From contig CAVYKV010000001.1 in assembly GCA_963769255.1 (NCBI GenBank), forward strand, positions 310,001-374,000: a stretch of 64,000 nucleotides of DNA. Reading direction: 5' to 3'. The notes beneath the pieces were generated by a model. That model searched no databases, had not been told where the DNA came from, and worked only from the letters and a program-made list of their open reading frames with translations. Below, in pieces: positions 1 through 9,326 of the stretch. The stretch's first letter is position 1. Every line of letters starts with the position of its first letter. Origin of the DNA: JAKACA01 sp963769255 (GTDB lineage: Bacteria > Actinomycetota > Acidimicrobiia > Acidimicrobiales > Bog-793). Made by a program: the position numbers and the translations under genes.

Positions 1-576
1 GCGCGGCTCACCTATGGGGCGCAGTTCGCCGTGAGCGGGCAGAACCTGTACGTCTTGAGCGGCAACGAGCCACCTCTCTTCTTGCTGTACTCCTCCGACG
101 GGGGGGCGACGTTCGGCAAGCGGGTCGACCCGTGCGTCCCCGGCCTCGGCGGTCGTTTGACGGCAGCCGTGGTCGGAGACCCGGAGCTGTGGGCCGCCTG
201 CCCCACCGGCACGATGGCGGGTGCCTGGCTGTCGGGCACCGACGGCAGGACTTGGCACGCCGCTGGCTCGGGCAGGACGGGGGGGTTTCCCAACAGTTTG
301 GGTCTGGCCGCTGCATCGTCATCGGTGGCGCTCGCCTGGCCGGGGCCGGAGATCTCGGGCGAGACGCCCGCTTCCCTCGGCCGAACGACGAACGGGGGCC
401 AGACTTACTCGGCCGTGTTGTCGAGAGCCGGCCGTGTCTCGTGGGCAGGATTCAGCTACGCAACTCGCGCCTATGCCCTCCTGACACCGACGAAGAACGG
501 CACCAACGGGCCACCGTCCCTGTTCGAGTCCAATGACGGGGGGCTCATATGGCATCGCGTGGCGATCAAGGATTGA
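1..576 (+). CDS. BNR/Asp-box beta-propeller protein, 5' truncated by window edge
   Basis: The reading frame is open from base 1 and ends at a TGA at 574-576, so the start lies outside the window. The visible 191 residues contain repeated Asp-box-like motifs (SSDGGATF, GTDGRTWH, TTNGGQTY, SNDGGLIWH) spaced as in BNR/sialidase-type or Ycf48-like beta-propellers. No catalytic sialidase residues can be identified from this part. The function is unknown; proteins of this kind in actinobacteria are usually secreted or surface-bound. It is followed by about 230 bases without a gene and then by a broken IS66 transposase, so the gene end is intact but borders mobile DNA. Confidence is good for the fold type and low for any role. 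Confidence 0.7.
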   Translation, partial: ARLTYGAQFAVSGQNLYVLSGNEPPLFLLYSSDGGATFGKRVDPCVPGLGGRLTAAVVGDPELWAACPTGTMAGAWLSGTDGRTWHAAGSGRTGGFPNSLGLAAASSSVALAWPGPEISGETPASLGRTTNGGQTYSAVLSRAGRVSWAGFSYATRAYALLTPTKNGTNGPPSLFESNDGGLIWHRVAIKD

Positions 577-807
577 CCGGTCGTCGGTGATCGTGCCGGA
601 CCGATGTGCCGGTTCGGTCCTTTGGGGAGTATGCCCAAGTGTCTCAAGAGTCTGGTTGTCGCTCGTTACGCCATGTAAGGGTCAACGTATCGTAGCCATG
701 TTCACCGTGTAGCGGCCTGCTGTAGATAGCGTGTTTGCGCGTATCGTGTATGCCTGAGTGTACTTGCATAGCGGGGTCCACCACCTGAGCAGAGCTCGCG
801 CGTATCG

Positions 808-2245
808 TTGTGGATCTCACCTCGTACCCCTCCCGCCGGCTCAGAGCCCAACTCCTACAAGGAGTTGGTGAGCAAGATCGCCAGTCTGCGGAAGATGCTC
901 GAGCGCAACACCGCCGAGGTCGCAAAGCTGAGCGAGCGCCTCAGCCAGCGCGATGCCCGCATCGCCGAGCTGGAGCGGCTTCTGTCCGGACTCCCGCCGT
1001 TCGGGCAAGCGCCAGGCGGCTCCGTTCTCCAAGGGCGACCCGAAGGAGGAGCCGGCACGTCCCGGGCGACGAAGCGGTGATGCTCATGGTCGCCACGGTC
1101 ATCGCATGGCTCCCGCCGGCCCCCCCGACCGGACGATCGACGTGCCGCTGCCGGCATGCTGCCCTGACTGCGGAGGGGAGGTCGAGCACGAGCGGACTGC
1201 CGAGCAGTTCCAGGTCGAGCTTCCCGAGATGCGCCCGGTCACCACGAAGTTCGCCGTCGGCGTCGGCCGCTGCCGCAACTGCGGCAGGAGAGTGCAGGGC
1301 CGCCATGGCGAGCAGACCTCGGACGCCCTCGGCGCTGCCTGCTCCCAGGTGGGTCCGACGGCGAAGGCATGGGCGGCCTGGCTGCACTACGGCCTCGGGC
1401 TGAGCTTTGTGAAGTCGGCCAGCCTGCTCGCCCGCCTCGGGGTCAAGGTCTCAGCCGGGGCACTCTGCCAAGCGGCCCAGTCGTCCTCGACCGACCTCTT
1501 CGCGGTGCAGGCCTCGATCGTCAAAGCCGTGAATGACTCGGCCATGATCGTTCCCGACGAGACGGGCTGGCGCGTCGGCGGCGAGGGTGCCTGGCTCTGG
1601 GTGGCAGCGACCCATAACGCCACTGCCTACTGGGTCGCCGACGGCCGCGGCTTCGATCAAGCCTGCGAGGTGATCTCGCCGGAGTTCTCCGGCGTCATGG
1701 TGCGAGACGGCTGGGCTCCTTACCGCCGCTTCGGCAACGCCACGCACCAAACGTGTTTGGCCCACCTCTGTCGTCGAAGCGACGAGCTCATCGCCGACCT
1801 GCCCGTCTCGGGGCGGGACACGCCCCGCAAGGTGCGGGAGATCCTGACCGAGGCGCTCATCGCCCGCGAGCTCGAAGATGGCGAGCGGGCGACGGTGATC
1901 GCCGACCTCGCCGAGCGGGTCGAGATGCTCGCCGACGACGCTCATCCCCACAACGAGAACCGCAAGCTCGTGGCGCACCTGTACGCCGAGCGAGAAGCTT
2001 TGTTCAGCTTCCTCACCCACCCTGGCACCGACGCCACCAACTGGCGGGCAGAGCAAGCCGTCAGGCCAGCGGTCGTCAACCGAAAGGTCTGGGGCGGCAA
2101 CCGCACCTGGCGTGGAGCTGTGACGCAGGGCCGCATGATGAGCGTGCTGCGGACGGCGTCTCAGCAGGGAGTCGACGCCATCGACTTCTTGAGCCGACTC
2201 GCTCGTGCACCCACGCCGGCAGAGGTTCCTTCGCTTTTCATCTGA
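808..2245 (+). pseudogene. IS66-family transposase, frameshifted near 985-990
   Basis: The DDE transposase is read in two frames. The first (from TTG 808) gives an N-terminal coiled coil, KELVSKIASLRKMLERN through AELERLL, typical of the IS66 leucine-zipper segment. The second takes over near 989 (SRRSGKRQAAPFSKGD) and runs to TGA 2245. It holds the zinc-binding segment (CCPDCGGEVE and CRNCGRR), the catalytic-core motifs VPDETGWRV and VRDGWAPYRRF, TCLAHLCRR, and the C-terminal NWRAEQAVRPAVVNRKVWGG block. The joined length of 1438 bases is 3n+1, meaning one extra base. Without the shift it would be a normal single-ORF IS66 transposase of about 478 residues. I found no convincing terminal inverted repeats and no IS66 accessory genes nearby. 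It may be a genuine pseudogene or a sequencing indel. Confidence 0.85.
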
Positions 2246-2748
2246 ATCGCCGGCTGTTCGGATCCACATTCACTGAACTACGGGACGTCGCGCCTCGCTA
2301 TCCAAGTACGCCTGAGTCTCGCCTCACCGATAGGCCGCCACGATCGGGCGCCGTCTCACGTTGGGCGGCACTCTCTCGGCGTACGACGGCGATCCGCCAT
2401 CGCGCTCGGTCAGTAGCCCTCGACCAGGTCCGCATGGCGGCGGATGCGCGAGCGCCGGGGGGCCAGCACGGGAGCTGGCATCAGCTCTGCCAGCTCACCG
2501 GCGTGGGGAGCCCTTCCCCCCGGGACTCCGAAACGATTCTCCGCCCCCGGCAGCCTGCCACCCGAGGCACGCTCCCCGGCACGAGGCGACCAACTGCATC
2601 CTTGCCGTCGGCCTCGGGAACCTCGACCCGCCAGCGGCATCGCCGAGGGGGGCCGTTGAACGAGGACGAAGATCGGAACTCTACGCCTCATCAGGACGAG
2701 AGATAACGCTACATCCGGGCGACTGTCCTTCGAGGAGCGACGCCTCCC
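2246..2748. other. Gene-free stretch after the IS66 transposase
   Basis: About 500 bases lie between the transposase stop and the end of the LLM monooxygenase gene. Short open frames exist on both strands but none shows a recognisable domain, a ribosome site or the third-position GC bias of the neighbours. It probably contains the right end of the IS66 element and degraded flanking sequence. A motif GTACGCCTGAGTCTC at 2306-2320 resembles GTATGCCTGAGTGTA at 748-762, in direct rather than inverted orientation, so it is not a normal IS terminus. Confidence 0.4.
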
Positions 2749-3738
2749 TCAGGCGACCGGCAGCTCGCTCACCTCGGCCAGCAGGGTGGCAGCCCGCAGC
2801 CGGTTGTCGATTCCCGGGGAGATGAGCGTGACGATGAGCTCGTCGGCATCGGCGTGCCGGGCGAAATCATCCAGATAGCTGCGCACCGCAGCCGGATCGC
2901 CGCTGGCCGTGTACTTCATCATCTGCAGGACCTGGCGCCCCGCCGGTGAGTCCATGAGGGCGTCAGCCTGGTCGTCGGATACCGGGCCGCCTCGAGTGAG
3001 AAACCGAGCCACGCGGCGTCGTCGCGCATGCTGCAGCTGGCCGTCTGCTTCGGCGGCGTTGTCGGCCACGACGACGTTGACGCCTGCCATTACGTAGGGC
3101 CGCTCGAGTTGTTCGGACGGCTGGAAGCGCTCCCGGTACAAGGGGATCGCCTGCTCGAGCGAGTCGGGCGCGAAGTGCGAAGCGAAGGCGTAGGGGAGCC
3201 CGAGGGCTGCCGCCAGGGACGCCCCGAAGAGCGAAGACCCCAGGATGTAGAGGGGGACGTACGTGCCCTTCCCGGGCATCGCCTCCACGCCGGGCACGAG
3301 GCTCGCCCCGCCGAGGTAGCCCTGCAGCTCGAGGACGTCGTTCGGGAAGTTGTCAGAGGCGGCCGCATCCCGACGCAGCGCCCGCTGCGTGAGCTGGTCG
3401 CTGCCCGGCGCCCGACCGAGGCCGAGGTCGATGCGGCCCGCGTGCAGCTCGGCCAGCGTCCCGAACTGCTCGGCGATGGTCAAGGGGGAGTGGTTCGGCA
3501 ACATGATTCCGCCCGCCCCCAGCCGGACGCGCTCGGTGTGGGCGGCGACATGGGCGATGAGGACGCTCGTTGCCGACGAGGCGATCGAGGCCATGTTGTG
3601 ATGCTCGGCGTACCAGACCCTGCTGAACCCGGCTTCCTCGGCCCGCCTGGCCAGCAGCACGGTGGCTTCCAGGCTCTCGCGCACCGTCTGGTGCTCACCG
3701 ACGGTGGCGAGGTCGAGTATCGAGAGGGGATACGTCAC
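2749..3738 (-). CDS. LLM class flavin-dependent oxidoreductase (luciferase-like monooxygenase)
   Basis: A 329-residue protein of the bacterial luciferase-like family, which uses reduced flavin (FMNH2 or F420H2) to oxidise small organic substrates in the cytoplasm. The N-terminus starts with the beta-strand LSILDLATVG. The segment EEAGFSRVWYAEHHN followed by TERVRLGAGGIMLPNHSPL and the RIDLGLGRAPGSD motif are hallmarks of the LLM subfamily often annotated MsnO8. Length and start (ATG at 3738, directly at the conserved MTYPLSILDL) match the family. It stands alone on the minus strand, divergent from the repeat-protein gene at 4063. The substrate cannot be told from the sequence; the choice between FMN and F420 is also open. 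Confidence 0.85.
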   Translation of the reverse strand: MTYPLSILDLATVGEHQTVRESLEATVLLARRAEEAGFSRVWYAEHHNMASIASSATSVLIAHVAAHTERVRLGAGGIMLPNHSPLTIAEQFGTLAELHAGRIDLGLGRAPGSDQLTQRALRRDAAASDNFPNDVLELQGYLGGASLVPGVEAMPGKGTYVPLYILGSSLFGASLAAALGLPYAFASHFAPDSLEQAIPLYRERFQPSEQLERPYVMAGVNVVVADNAAEADGQLQHARRRRVARFLTRGGPVSDDQADALMDSPAGRQVLQMMKYTASGDPAAVRSYLDDFARHADADELIVTLISPGIDNRLRAATLLAEVSELPVA

Positions 3739-4062
3739 GGTCGACGAGTGCCTGCTGCGAGCGGTCCGTGGTCAGGCCGTGCGCGCCCGGAGGGACGTGC
3801 AGGCACGAGATCCCGGTCGCCGGATTCGGCAGAACGGTCGCGAGGAATTGGGCACGAGGGGACTGGCAACGAAGGCGACCCTACCTCGGGGCGGTGCTGA
3901 GGGCTCCGTCCTGCTGTCTGGTCTCGCAACGGCGTCGGGGTGACTCGGGTGGGGTACCACCCCGGTTCCCGATGTGGTCCACGAGTCGTGCCATGCGATG
4001 GCACGACGGCGTCACGCCTTCCCGGGTGCGACGGTCACCCTTTCACGAGCACGAGGAACGCC
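3739..4062. other. Divergent intergenic region
   Basis: These 324 bases separate the divergent LLM gene and the VSC-repeat gene and should hold both promoters. I see a good ribosome site (GAGGAA near 4053) just before ATG 4063, but no convincing -35/-10 pair and no small gene. Confidence 0.4.
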
Positions 4063-6357
4063 ATGAGCCGAGTTCGTCTCTTCATTGCACTAGGCGCCAT
4101 TCTCCTCGTCTCGTCCGGCCTCGTTCCTGCTCGTGCGGCCGCGACTGCTCCTCTGGCCAGAGATGGGCGATTCGCTACGGCAGCAGCCCTGGCGGGAGGT
4201 CCCTCCCAGGTGCCCACGGCCACCGCGCGGAAGCTCAACCGTCGCGAGAGCACCAGCTCTTTCTCTGGGGTTTCGTGTACGTCCAGCTCGTTCTGCATGG
4301 CCGTCGGCGGCTACGCGGCCGAGGACACCGAGCGGCCGTTGGCCGAGAGATGGAACGGTCGCGCGTGGTCGTTCACGACGGAACACGTGGCCGCTGGGAG
4401 CGCATCGCTGAACTCGGTGTCCTGCACGTCTGCTGACTTCTGCATGGCCGTCGGCGCCGGAGCAGGCGGTGCAGTCGCCGTGGTGTGGGACGGCTCCCTC
4501 TGGACATCGGTCGGAGTGGCCTCGGGGTACGACGACGCTTCCTTCTTTGGCGTCTCCTGTCCGACGGCCTCCCAATGCGTGGCCGTGGGAGAGACCACGT
4601 CCGGATCCGCTCAAGCCCTTGTCGAGTACTGGCAGCAAGGAGGCTCAGCTTTCACCCTCGGCACGGCGGCGAATGCAACCGGCGTCGACCTCCTCACCTC
4701 TGTCTCGTGCACCACCGTGTTCTGCATGGCCGTTGGCTGGAACGAGGCGGGCGGCGCCCCCGCGATCCCCTTGACCGAGGAGGACATCCTGGGGACATGG
4801 GCAGTGCTGCCCACGCCGGACACTTCGACGACGCGTTGGAATCAACTCACGGGTGTCTCGTGCACCAGCTTCACGAGCTGCATCGCCGTCGGCCACTCCT
4901 CCCTGCAGAACCAGTACCGCAACATCAGCCTCACGTGGGACGGGACATCCTGGAAGAACCGGTCGACACCTCAGCCGGGCTCCGCGGCCGACGATCTCGA
5001 GGCCGTCTCGTGCGTCGGGACCGGGCTCTCGGACTGCACGGCGGCCGGCGATGAGACGAGCCGCAACCTGCAGAGCGACCGCACTTCTATTGTCCATTGG
5101 AACGGTGCGTCCTGGTCCGTTCGAGGGACTCCTGCGGGGGCCCCTGCGGAGAGCTTCGCCGGTGTCTCTTGTTCGTCCGGCTCACAGTGCGTCGCCGTCG
5201 GAAGCGAGTCGGACGGCGTCCAAACCCTCGCCCTTGCCGACTCCTTCTCCAAGGGCAGCTGGAGTGCCGACCCTGTTCCCGATCCCGTCTCGCTCGCTCA
5301 GATCCTGGCGGGAGTTGCCTGCGTCAACGCCTCGAGCTGCATGGCCGTCGGCCAATATCTCAGCCCGCAGACCCAGCTCGCACGGCGCTGGAACGGCCAC
5401 GCTTGGATCGGTCCGGACCCGGCGCCGGAAGGAGCCCTTGCACAGCTGACGGGCGTCTCGTGCCCGGCTGCGCGCTTCTGCGTCGCTGTCGGGGTCACGA
5501 GCCCCACCGCGGTGGAGTTCCTCAGTGTGCAGGCGAAGGCCAACGCCGCGGGCAACGCCCCCGCAACGACGTCTGAGGCACTCATCGAAGTCTGGAACGG
5601 GACCTCCTGGAAGCCGACCATCGTCGGCAACAACCTGGGGGTCGACGAGTCGCTCTCCGACGTCTCCTGCGTCGGCACACGCTTCTGCATGGCCGTCGGG
5701 GTCGAGAACTCATATGGCCCCGATTCCTACGTCTGGCGAGGGCAGAAGTGGGCAGAGGTCAACATGCCGGCGAATTCCTACTCGGATTGGATGTCGGCGG
5801 TCAGCTGCGTTTCGACGACGTCCTGTGTCGCCGTGGGCTCCTCCGCGGATGGCGAAACGGGTCTCGCCGAGCATTGGAACGGCAAGTCGTGGTCGATCAC
5901 GCACCTCGCCACGCCTGCCGACCCTTACTTCGCCCTGGGGGGCGTCTCCTGCGTGTCCGCCGGCCGGTGCACGGCGGTGGGATCCAGCTTTGCCGATGTT
6001 GCGACGCAATCCGACCTCGTCGAATCCTGGAACGGGAAGTCCTGGGCCGTCGTACCCTCCCCGAACCCGACGGGTGCCTACGGCGGTCTCGGGGCCGTCT
6101 CTTGCGCTTCGGTGGCGTCATGTCTCGCCGTCGGGCCGTCTGACGACCAGCAGTCGACGTTCGGCGTCGTCCTGCGATGGAACGGGACAGCCTGGACCGT
6201 CGTCTCCCTTGGATCGCTCGTAACTGGCGAGGTGAACCTCCAGGGAGTGGACGAGACGTCGCCCGGCCACGCCGTCGTCGTTGGCACGAGGTTCGGAAGA
6301 TTCGGGTTCCAGCAGCTTCGTCTCGTCGAGTCGGGCTCGACGTGGAAGGCGACCTGA
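4063..6357 (+). CDS. Secreted repeat protein with 13-14 'VSC...C.AVG' units (probable double beta-propeller)
   Basis: 764 residues. I start at ATG 4063 because a GAGGAA ribosome site precedes it and the product begins with a clear signal peptide (MSRVRLFIALGAILLVSSG, cleavage near ARAAA). The mature protein consists of about 50-residue repeats. Each contains the motif (G/S)VSC-x5-8-C-(M/V)AVG followed 20-30 residues later by W(N/D)G-x2-W. I count thirteen clear units (for example GVSCTSSSFCMAVG, SVSCTSADFCMAVG, AVSCASVASCLAVG) and a degenerate fourteenth, LQGVDETSPGHAVVVG, without cysteines. The two cysteines per unit are spaced for an intra-blade disulfide, fitting an extracytoplasmic protein. 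Fourteen units would make two seven-bladed propellers, which is inference. Such repeat proteins are common in actinobacteria of unknown function. Confidence 0.8.
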   Translation: MSRVRLFIALGAILLVSSGLVPARAAATAPLARDGRFATAAALAGGPSQVPTATARKLNRRESTSSFSGVSCTSSSFCMAVGGYAAEDTERPLAERWNGRAWSFTTEHVAAGSASLNSVSCTSADFCMAVGAGAGGAVAVVWDGSLWTSVGVASGYDDASFFGVSCPTASQCVAVGETTSGSAQALVEYWQQGGSAFTLGTAANATGVDLLTSVSCTTVFCMAVGWNEAGGAPAIPLTEEDILGTWAVLPTPDTSTTRWNQLTGVSCTSFTSCIAVGHSSLQNQYRNISLTWDGTSWKNRSTPQPGSAADDLEAVSCVGTGLSDCTAAGDETSRNLQSDRTSIVHWNGASWSVRGTPAGAPAESFAGVSCSSGSQCVAVGSESDGVQTLALADSFSKGSWSADPVPDPVSLAQILAGVACVNASSCMAVGQYLSPQTQLARRWNGHAWIGPDPAPEGALAQLTGVSCPAARFCVAVGVTSPTAVEFLSVQAKANAAGNAPATTSEALIEVWNGTSWKPTIVGNNLGVDESLSDVSCVGTRFCMAVGVENSYGPDSYVWRGQKWAEVNMPANSYSDWMSAVSCVSTTSCVAVGSSADGETGLAEHWNGKSWSITHLATPADPYFALGGVSCVSAGRCTAVGSSFADVATQSDLVESWNGKSWAVVPSPNPTGAYGGLGAVSCASVASCLAVGPSDDQQSTFGVVLRWNGTAWTVVSLGSLVTGEVNLQGVDETSPGHAVVVGTRFGRFGFQQLRLVESGSTWKAT

Positions 6358-6441
6358 GCCGCCAAACCTGCCCCCGGTGGACACAGTCCCGGCCGGCGCT
6401 CGGCCGAGCGGTGGCCTCACGAGGGCAATGCCCGTTCGAGC

Positions 6442-7527
6442 TCACACGTGCGTACCGGTGAGCCCTTGAAGAGCGAGGCTGGTCCCGGCAACGAGAACCC
6501 ACAGGATGGCGCCGAGGGCGAGGGGCCGGAAGCCGGCCCGGCGGATGTCTCGTGGCCGGGTCGAGAGGCCGATGGCACCGAGCGCCATCGTGATCATGGC
6601 CTCGGCCGTCGCCGACAGAGCCTGGTGCCACCCGGTCGGCACGAGACCCAACGTGTTCAGGGCTACAGCGACGAGAAACCACCCGATGAACAGAGGCAGG
6701 ACATGCTGCAGGCGTGTTGCCACTCTCGGTTGGCCGGCGGGTGTGCTCCGGTGGACCGCTCGCCCACGCCAAGCCGAGAGGCCGATGGCGATCGGGATGA
6801 TCATGAGCGTTCGCGTCAGCTTCACCACCACCGCATAGGTGGCCGCCCCGTGTCCGAAGATCGTCGAGGCGGCAACAACCGAGGAGAGGTCGTTGACTGC
6901 GGTTCCCCCCCACAGTCCGAACGCGTGGGGTGAGAGACCGAGGACGTGGCCGATGGTCGGAAAGGCAAGGACGGCGGCGACGTTGAAGGTGAAGATGGTG
7001 GCGATGGCGTAGGACACGTCGGCATCAGAGGCGGAGATCACGGCGTCGGTGGCGGCGATCGCGGATGCCCCGCAGATCGCGGTGCCCACCCCGATCAGCG
7101 TCCGCACATCGCGTGCCACCCCGAGCGCCCGTCCCAACACCACCGCTCCGAGTAGCGCCACTGCCAGCGTGCCCAGGAGGACCGGCAACGACGAGCCGCC
7201 GATGGAGAGGACCTCGTGGAAGGAGAGTCCGGTACCCAACACCACGATCGACGTCTTGAGGACCGTCTTGGAAGCGAAGCTCAGGCCGGGACGCGCCCGG
7301 TCTGGGGGCGGGTGGACGAGCGCAATCCCGATGCCACCGAGAACGGCGAACACCGGGGCCCCGACGACGGGGGCCAGGTGACCGAGGATCGTGGCCGCCG
7401 CAGTGAGAACCGCCACCGGCGCCAAGCCGGGCACCAGCGCCGCCGCGCGTTGCAGCCGGGTCGGAGCTGGGGAGCCTCCGAGCTCGACTGGGGCAGTGGC
7501 GGTAGCACCAGGTGACCTCTCGCCCAT
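6442..7527 (-). CDS. YeiH-family (UPF0324) putative sulfate exporter / membrane transporter
   Basis: 361 residues from ATG 7527; a longer frame reaches 7626 but would overlap the divergent regulator. About ten hydrophobic segments are visible. Family signatures include LSFASKTVLKTSIVVLGTGL near the first third, the TLIGVGTAICGASAIAA motif, AIATIFTFNVAAVLAFP, and LWGGTAVNDLSSVVAAS, all characteristic of the YeiH/PSE family of inner-membrane proteins. Family members have been proposed to export sulfate or related anions; the substrate is not shown here. It is divergent from a LysR-type regulator at 7598, the standard arrangement for yeiH with its activator. Confidence is high for family and low for substrate. 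Confidence 0.85.
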   Translation of the reverse strand: MGERSPGATATAPVELGGSPAPTRLQRAAALVPGLAPVAVLTAAATILGHLAPVVGAPVFAVLGGIGIALVHPPPDRARPGLSFASKTVLKTSIVVLGTGLSFHEVLSIGGSSLPVLLGTLAVALLGAVVLGRALGVARDVRTLIGVGTAICGASAIAATDAVISASDADVSYAIATIFTFNVAAVLAFPTIGHVLGLSPHAFGLWGGTAVNDLSSVVAASTIFGHGAATYAVVVKLTRTLMIIPIAIGLSAWRGRAVHRSTPAGQPRVATRLQHVLPLFIGWFLVAVALNTLGLVPTGWHQALSATAEAMITMALGAIGLSTRPRDIRRAGFRPLALGAILWVLVAGTSLALQGLTGTHV

Positions 7528-7597
7528 CACTCCAGCCTGGGCCGGGTAGACGGTCCCCGATAGATCGAAGCTGGGTCCAGTCCTATAAGGTCGGCTG
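7528..7597. promoter_or_regulatory. Shared divergent regulatory region of the YeiH gene and LysR regulator
   Basis: Seventy bases lie between the two divergent start codons, so both promoters and the LysR binding site must be here. The near-palindrome CCTATAAGG at 7582-7590 lies just before the regulator start, and AAGG (7587-7590) can serve as its ribosome site. A T-N11-A LysR box cannot be picked out with certainty. Confidence 0.4.
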
Positions 7598-8512
7598 ATG
7601 CCCCTTGCCGAGCCGGTCCCCGACATCCGCTCGCTCGATCTGCTCCGCAGCGTGGCCGAGTTGGGCTCGATCCGTCAGGCTGCGACTGCTCACCACATCA
7701 GTCAGCCGGCGGCGAGCATGCGGCTCCGATCGCTCGAACGGGCGCTCGACCTGCAGCTCCTGGACCGCTCGTCGGGGCGGGCTCGCCTGACTGCCACCGG
7801 ACTCGCCGTCGTGCAGTGGAGCGAGGCGGTGCTCGACGGCATGCGGGACTTGCTCCTGGGCATGGCGGCAGTGCGATCGGAGGGGCGGGACACCTTGCGC
7901 ATCGCTGCCAGCATGACCGTGGCCGAGTACCTCGTGCCGGGTTGGCTGAACCGCCTTCGTGCCTCCGACCCGGACATCGCCGTCTCACTCGAGATGGGGA
8001 ACTCCGGACACGTCACCGAGATCATGGTGCGCGGCGGGGCCGACATCGGGTTCGTCGAGGGACCGGACGATCCACCTGATCTGCACACCCACGTCGTGAC
8101 CGGCGACGACTTGGTTGTCGTGGTGGCACCGTCTCATCCCTGGGCGCGCCGACGTCGCCCGCTCTCACCAGCGGATTCTGCTGCCACGCCGCTCGTCCTG
8201 CGCGAAGCGGGATCGGGCACCCGGGAAGTCCTCGCCCGCGCCCTCGGTGCCGCCGGGTTGGAACCAACGCCCCTTGTCGAGTTGGCGTCGACCACCGCCA
8301 TCAAAGCCTCCGTGGCGGCAGGCACAGGGCCCGGCGTTCTCAGCCGACTGGCTGTCGAATCAGAGGTGGCCGACGGGAGGTTGGTCGTCGTGGCGACATC
8401 AGGCGTCCCGCTCCAACGCCTGATCCGTGCAGTCTGGCCGAGCGAACGGCCGCTCATGCCAGCGGCGACGCGCCTGCTGCGGCAGCTCACCAACGGCGCT
8501 GCGTGGAGTTGA
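7598..8512 (+). CDS. LysR-family transcriptional regulator, divergent to YeiH transporter
   Basis: 304 residues. The N-terminal winged helix-turn-helix is seen at residues ~10-70 (LLRSVAELGSIRQAATAHHISQPAASMRLRS split over helix 2-3, then LERALDLQLLDRS). It is followed by the periplasmic-binding-like effector domain, with LRIAASMTVAEYLVPGWL opening the first subdomain and REAGSGTREVL in the second. The last motif is typical of the CysB/CbbR/YeiE branch, which senses small metabolites. Divergent placement to the YeiH exporter predicts that it activates that gene in response to an effector, as for YeiE-type regulators (family knowledge). The start ATG 7598 has an AAGG ribosome site seven bases upstream. 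Confidence 0.85.
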   Translation: MPLAEPVPDIRSLDLLRSVAELGSIRQAATAHHISQPAASMRLRSLERALDLQLLDRSSGRARLTATGLAVVQWSEAVLDGMRDLLLGMAAVRSEGRDTLRIAASMTVAEYLVPGWLNRLRASDPDIAVSLEMGNSGHVTEIMVRGGADIGFVEGPDDPPDLHTHVVTGDDLVVVVAPSHPWARRRRPLSPADSAATPLVLREAGSGTREVLARALGAAGLEPTPLVELASTTAIKASVAAGTGPGVLSRLAVESEVADGRLVVVATSGVPLQRLIRAVWPSERPLMPAATRLLRQLTNGAAWS

Positions 8513-8551
8513 GGTGCGGGCGTCGGCCTCGATGCCTCCCTCAGGTCATCG

Positions 8552-9200
8552 TCACCCGGGTCGGACCGGAGCCGAGAGGCAACCCTCGAGAAACCCCTTC
8601 AAACGTGACATGTCCCTGACGATGGACGTCCCCTCGATGGGGTTCCTGGTGATGGCGAGCGAAGGGCAGAAGACGTCGGTCTCACCACAGAAGAAGTGTG
8701 GGGAGCCAAGAACGCCACGACGCTGGCCCTGCTGCCACTCGGCCACAACAGCGGCACGGTCGGCGGCGTCGGGCATGACGAGGCCGAGGTCGTGGGCCAC
8801 GCACTCGAGGACGGCCGGATTCGAGATGTCCCGGCCTTCTTCGAAGAGCGCGTCCCGCAGGGCGAGGCTGACTCGCTCGCCGGATTCCGACGTCGGTCCT
8901 GTAGGCACGGTTCGCCAGCGCGAGGGCGCCAAGGGTAGAGCTCGGGAACGCGGCGAGCTCCAAGTGCGCGAACTGGTGCGGGGCGACCTGCTCGCGCAGG
9001 GCGTCGGCGTGCTCCTTCGTGGCGGTGGGATCCAGTGGCGCGCCGTTCACCAACTCGAGGGGCCACGCTCTCACCCAGATGACCAGATCGCTGCGGCCCG
9101 AGCGAGCACGCTCTTCCTCGATCGCTCGCAGCCCGACGTGGGCGAAGGGACACCAGATGTCGGCGAAGACCTCGACGACCGGTGCGATCTTGGTACTCAT
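8552..9200 (-). CDS. DsbA-family (FrnE-like) thiol oxidoreductase, one frameshift near 8885-8895
   Basis: From ATG 9200 the frame gives MSTKIAPVVEVFADIWCPFAHVG, the strand-helix start of a DsbA/2-hydroxychromene isomerase-type thioredoxin fold. It runs through to ALALANRAYR, after which the product continues in another frame (SGERVSLALRDALFEEGRD ... GSPHFF and the C-terminal LKGFLEGCL) to TGA 8552. The joined span of 649 bases is 3n+1, so one extra base near 8890 explains the break. The active-site region reads D-I-W-C-P-F, a single-cysteine CPF variant rather than CxxC, common in FrnE-like proteins. With the shift repaired the length is about 215 residues, normal for the family. Two CsoR/CstR-like operators lie upstream, shared with the divergent Cys-rich protein, pointing to regulation by metal or reactive sulfur. 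Confidence 0.75.
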
Positions 9201-9264
9201 GTCGAGCGGCGCGGGAGAGGGAGCCTCCCGCTGACCCTCATGGGCATCTGGCACACCACCCATG

Positions 9265-9280
9265 ATACCCCCCTGGGTAC
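9265..9280. promoter_or_regulatory. CsoR/CstR-like operator, distal copy
   Basis: The sequence ATACCC-CCCT-GGGTAC is an inverted repeat with one mismatch at the last base. It matches the ATACCC-N4-GGGTAT form bound by DUF156 repressors (CsoR, CstR). It lies 65 bases upstream of the DsbA-family start and 46 bases centre-to-centre from the second copy. Confidence 0.6.
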
Positions 9281-9310
9281 CGTTGGGACTGCGCAGAGGA
9301 AGCATCTCTG

Positions 9311-9326
9311 ATACCCTAGGGGGTAT
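9311..9326. promoter_or_regulatory. CsoR/CstR-like operator, perfect palindrome over the start of the Cys-rich gene
   Basis: ATACCC-TAGG-GGGTAT is a perfect inverted repeat whose right end overlaps the ATG (9325) of the small Cys-rich protein. Occupancy would block initiation or transcription of that gene, and together with the copy at 9265 could control the divergent DsbA-family gene. No DUF156 regulator is encoded in this window, so the repressor must act in trans. Confidence 0.65.

Noticed and set aside
808..1010. Programmed +1 frameshifting in the IS66 transposase
   Set aside because: IS66 transposases of this type are normally single ORFs, no slippery site with stimulatory structure is evident, and many other genes here show the same kind of one-base excess.
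748..2320. GTATGCCTGAGTGTA / GTACGCCTGAGTCTC as IS66 terminal repeats
   Set aside because: They are in direct, not inverted, orientation and only 12 of 15 bases match; IS66 ends are inverted repeats.
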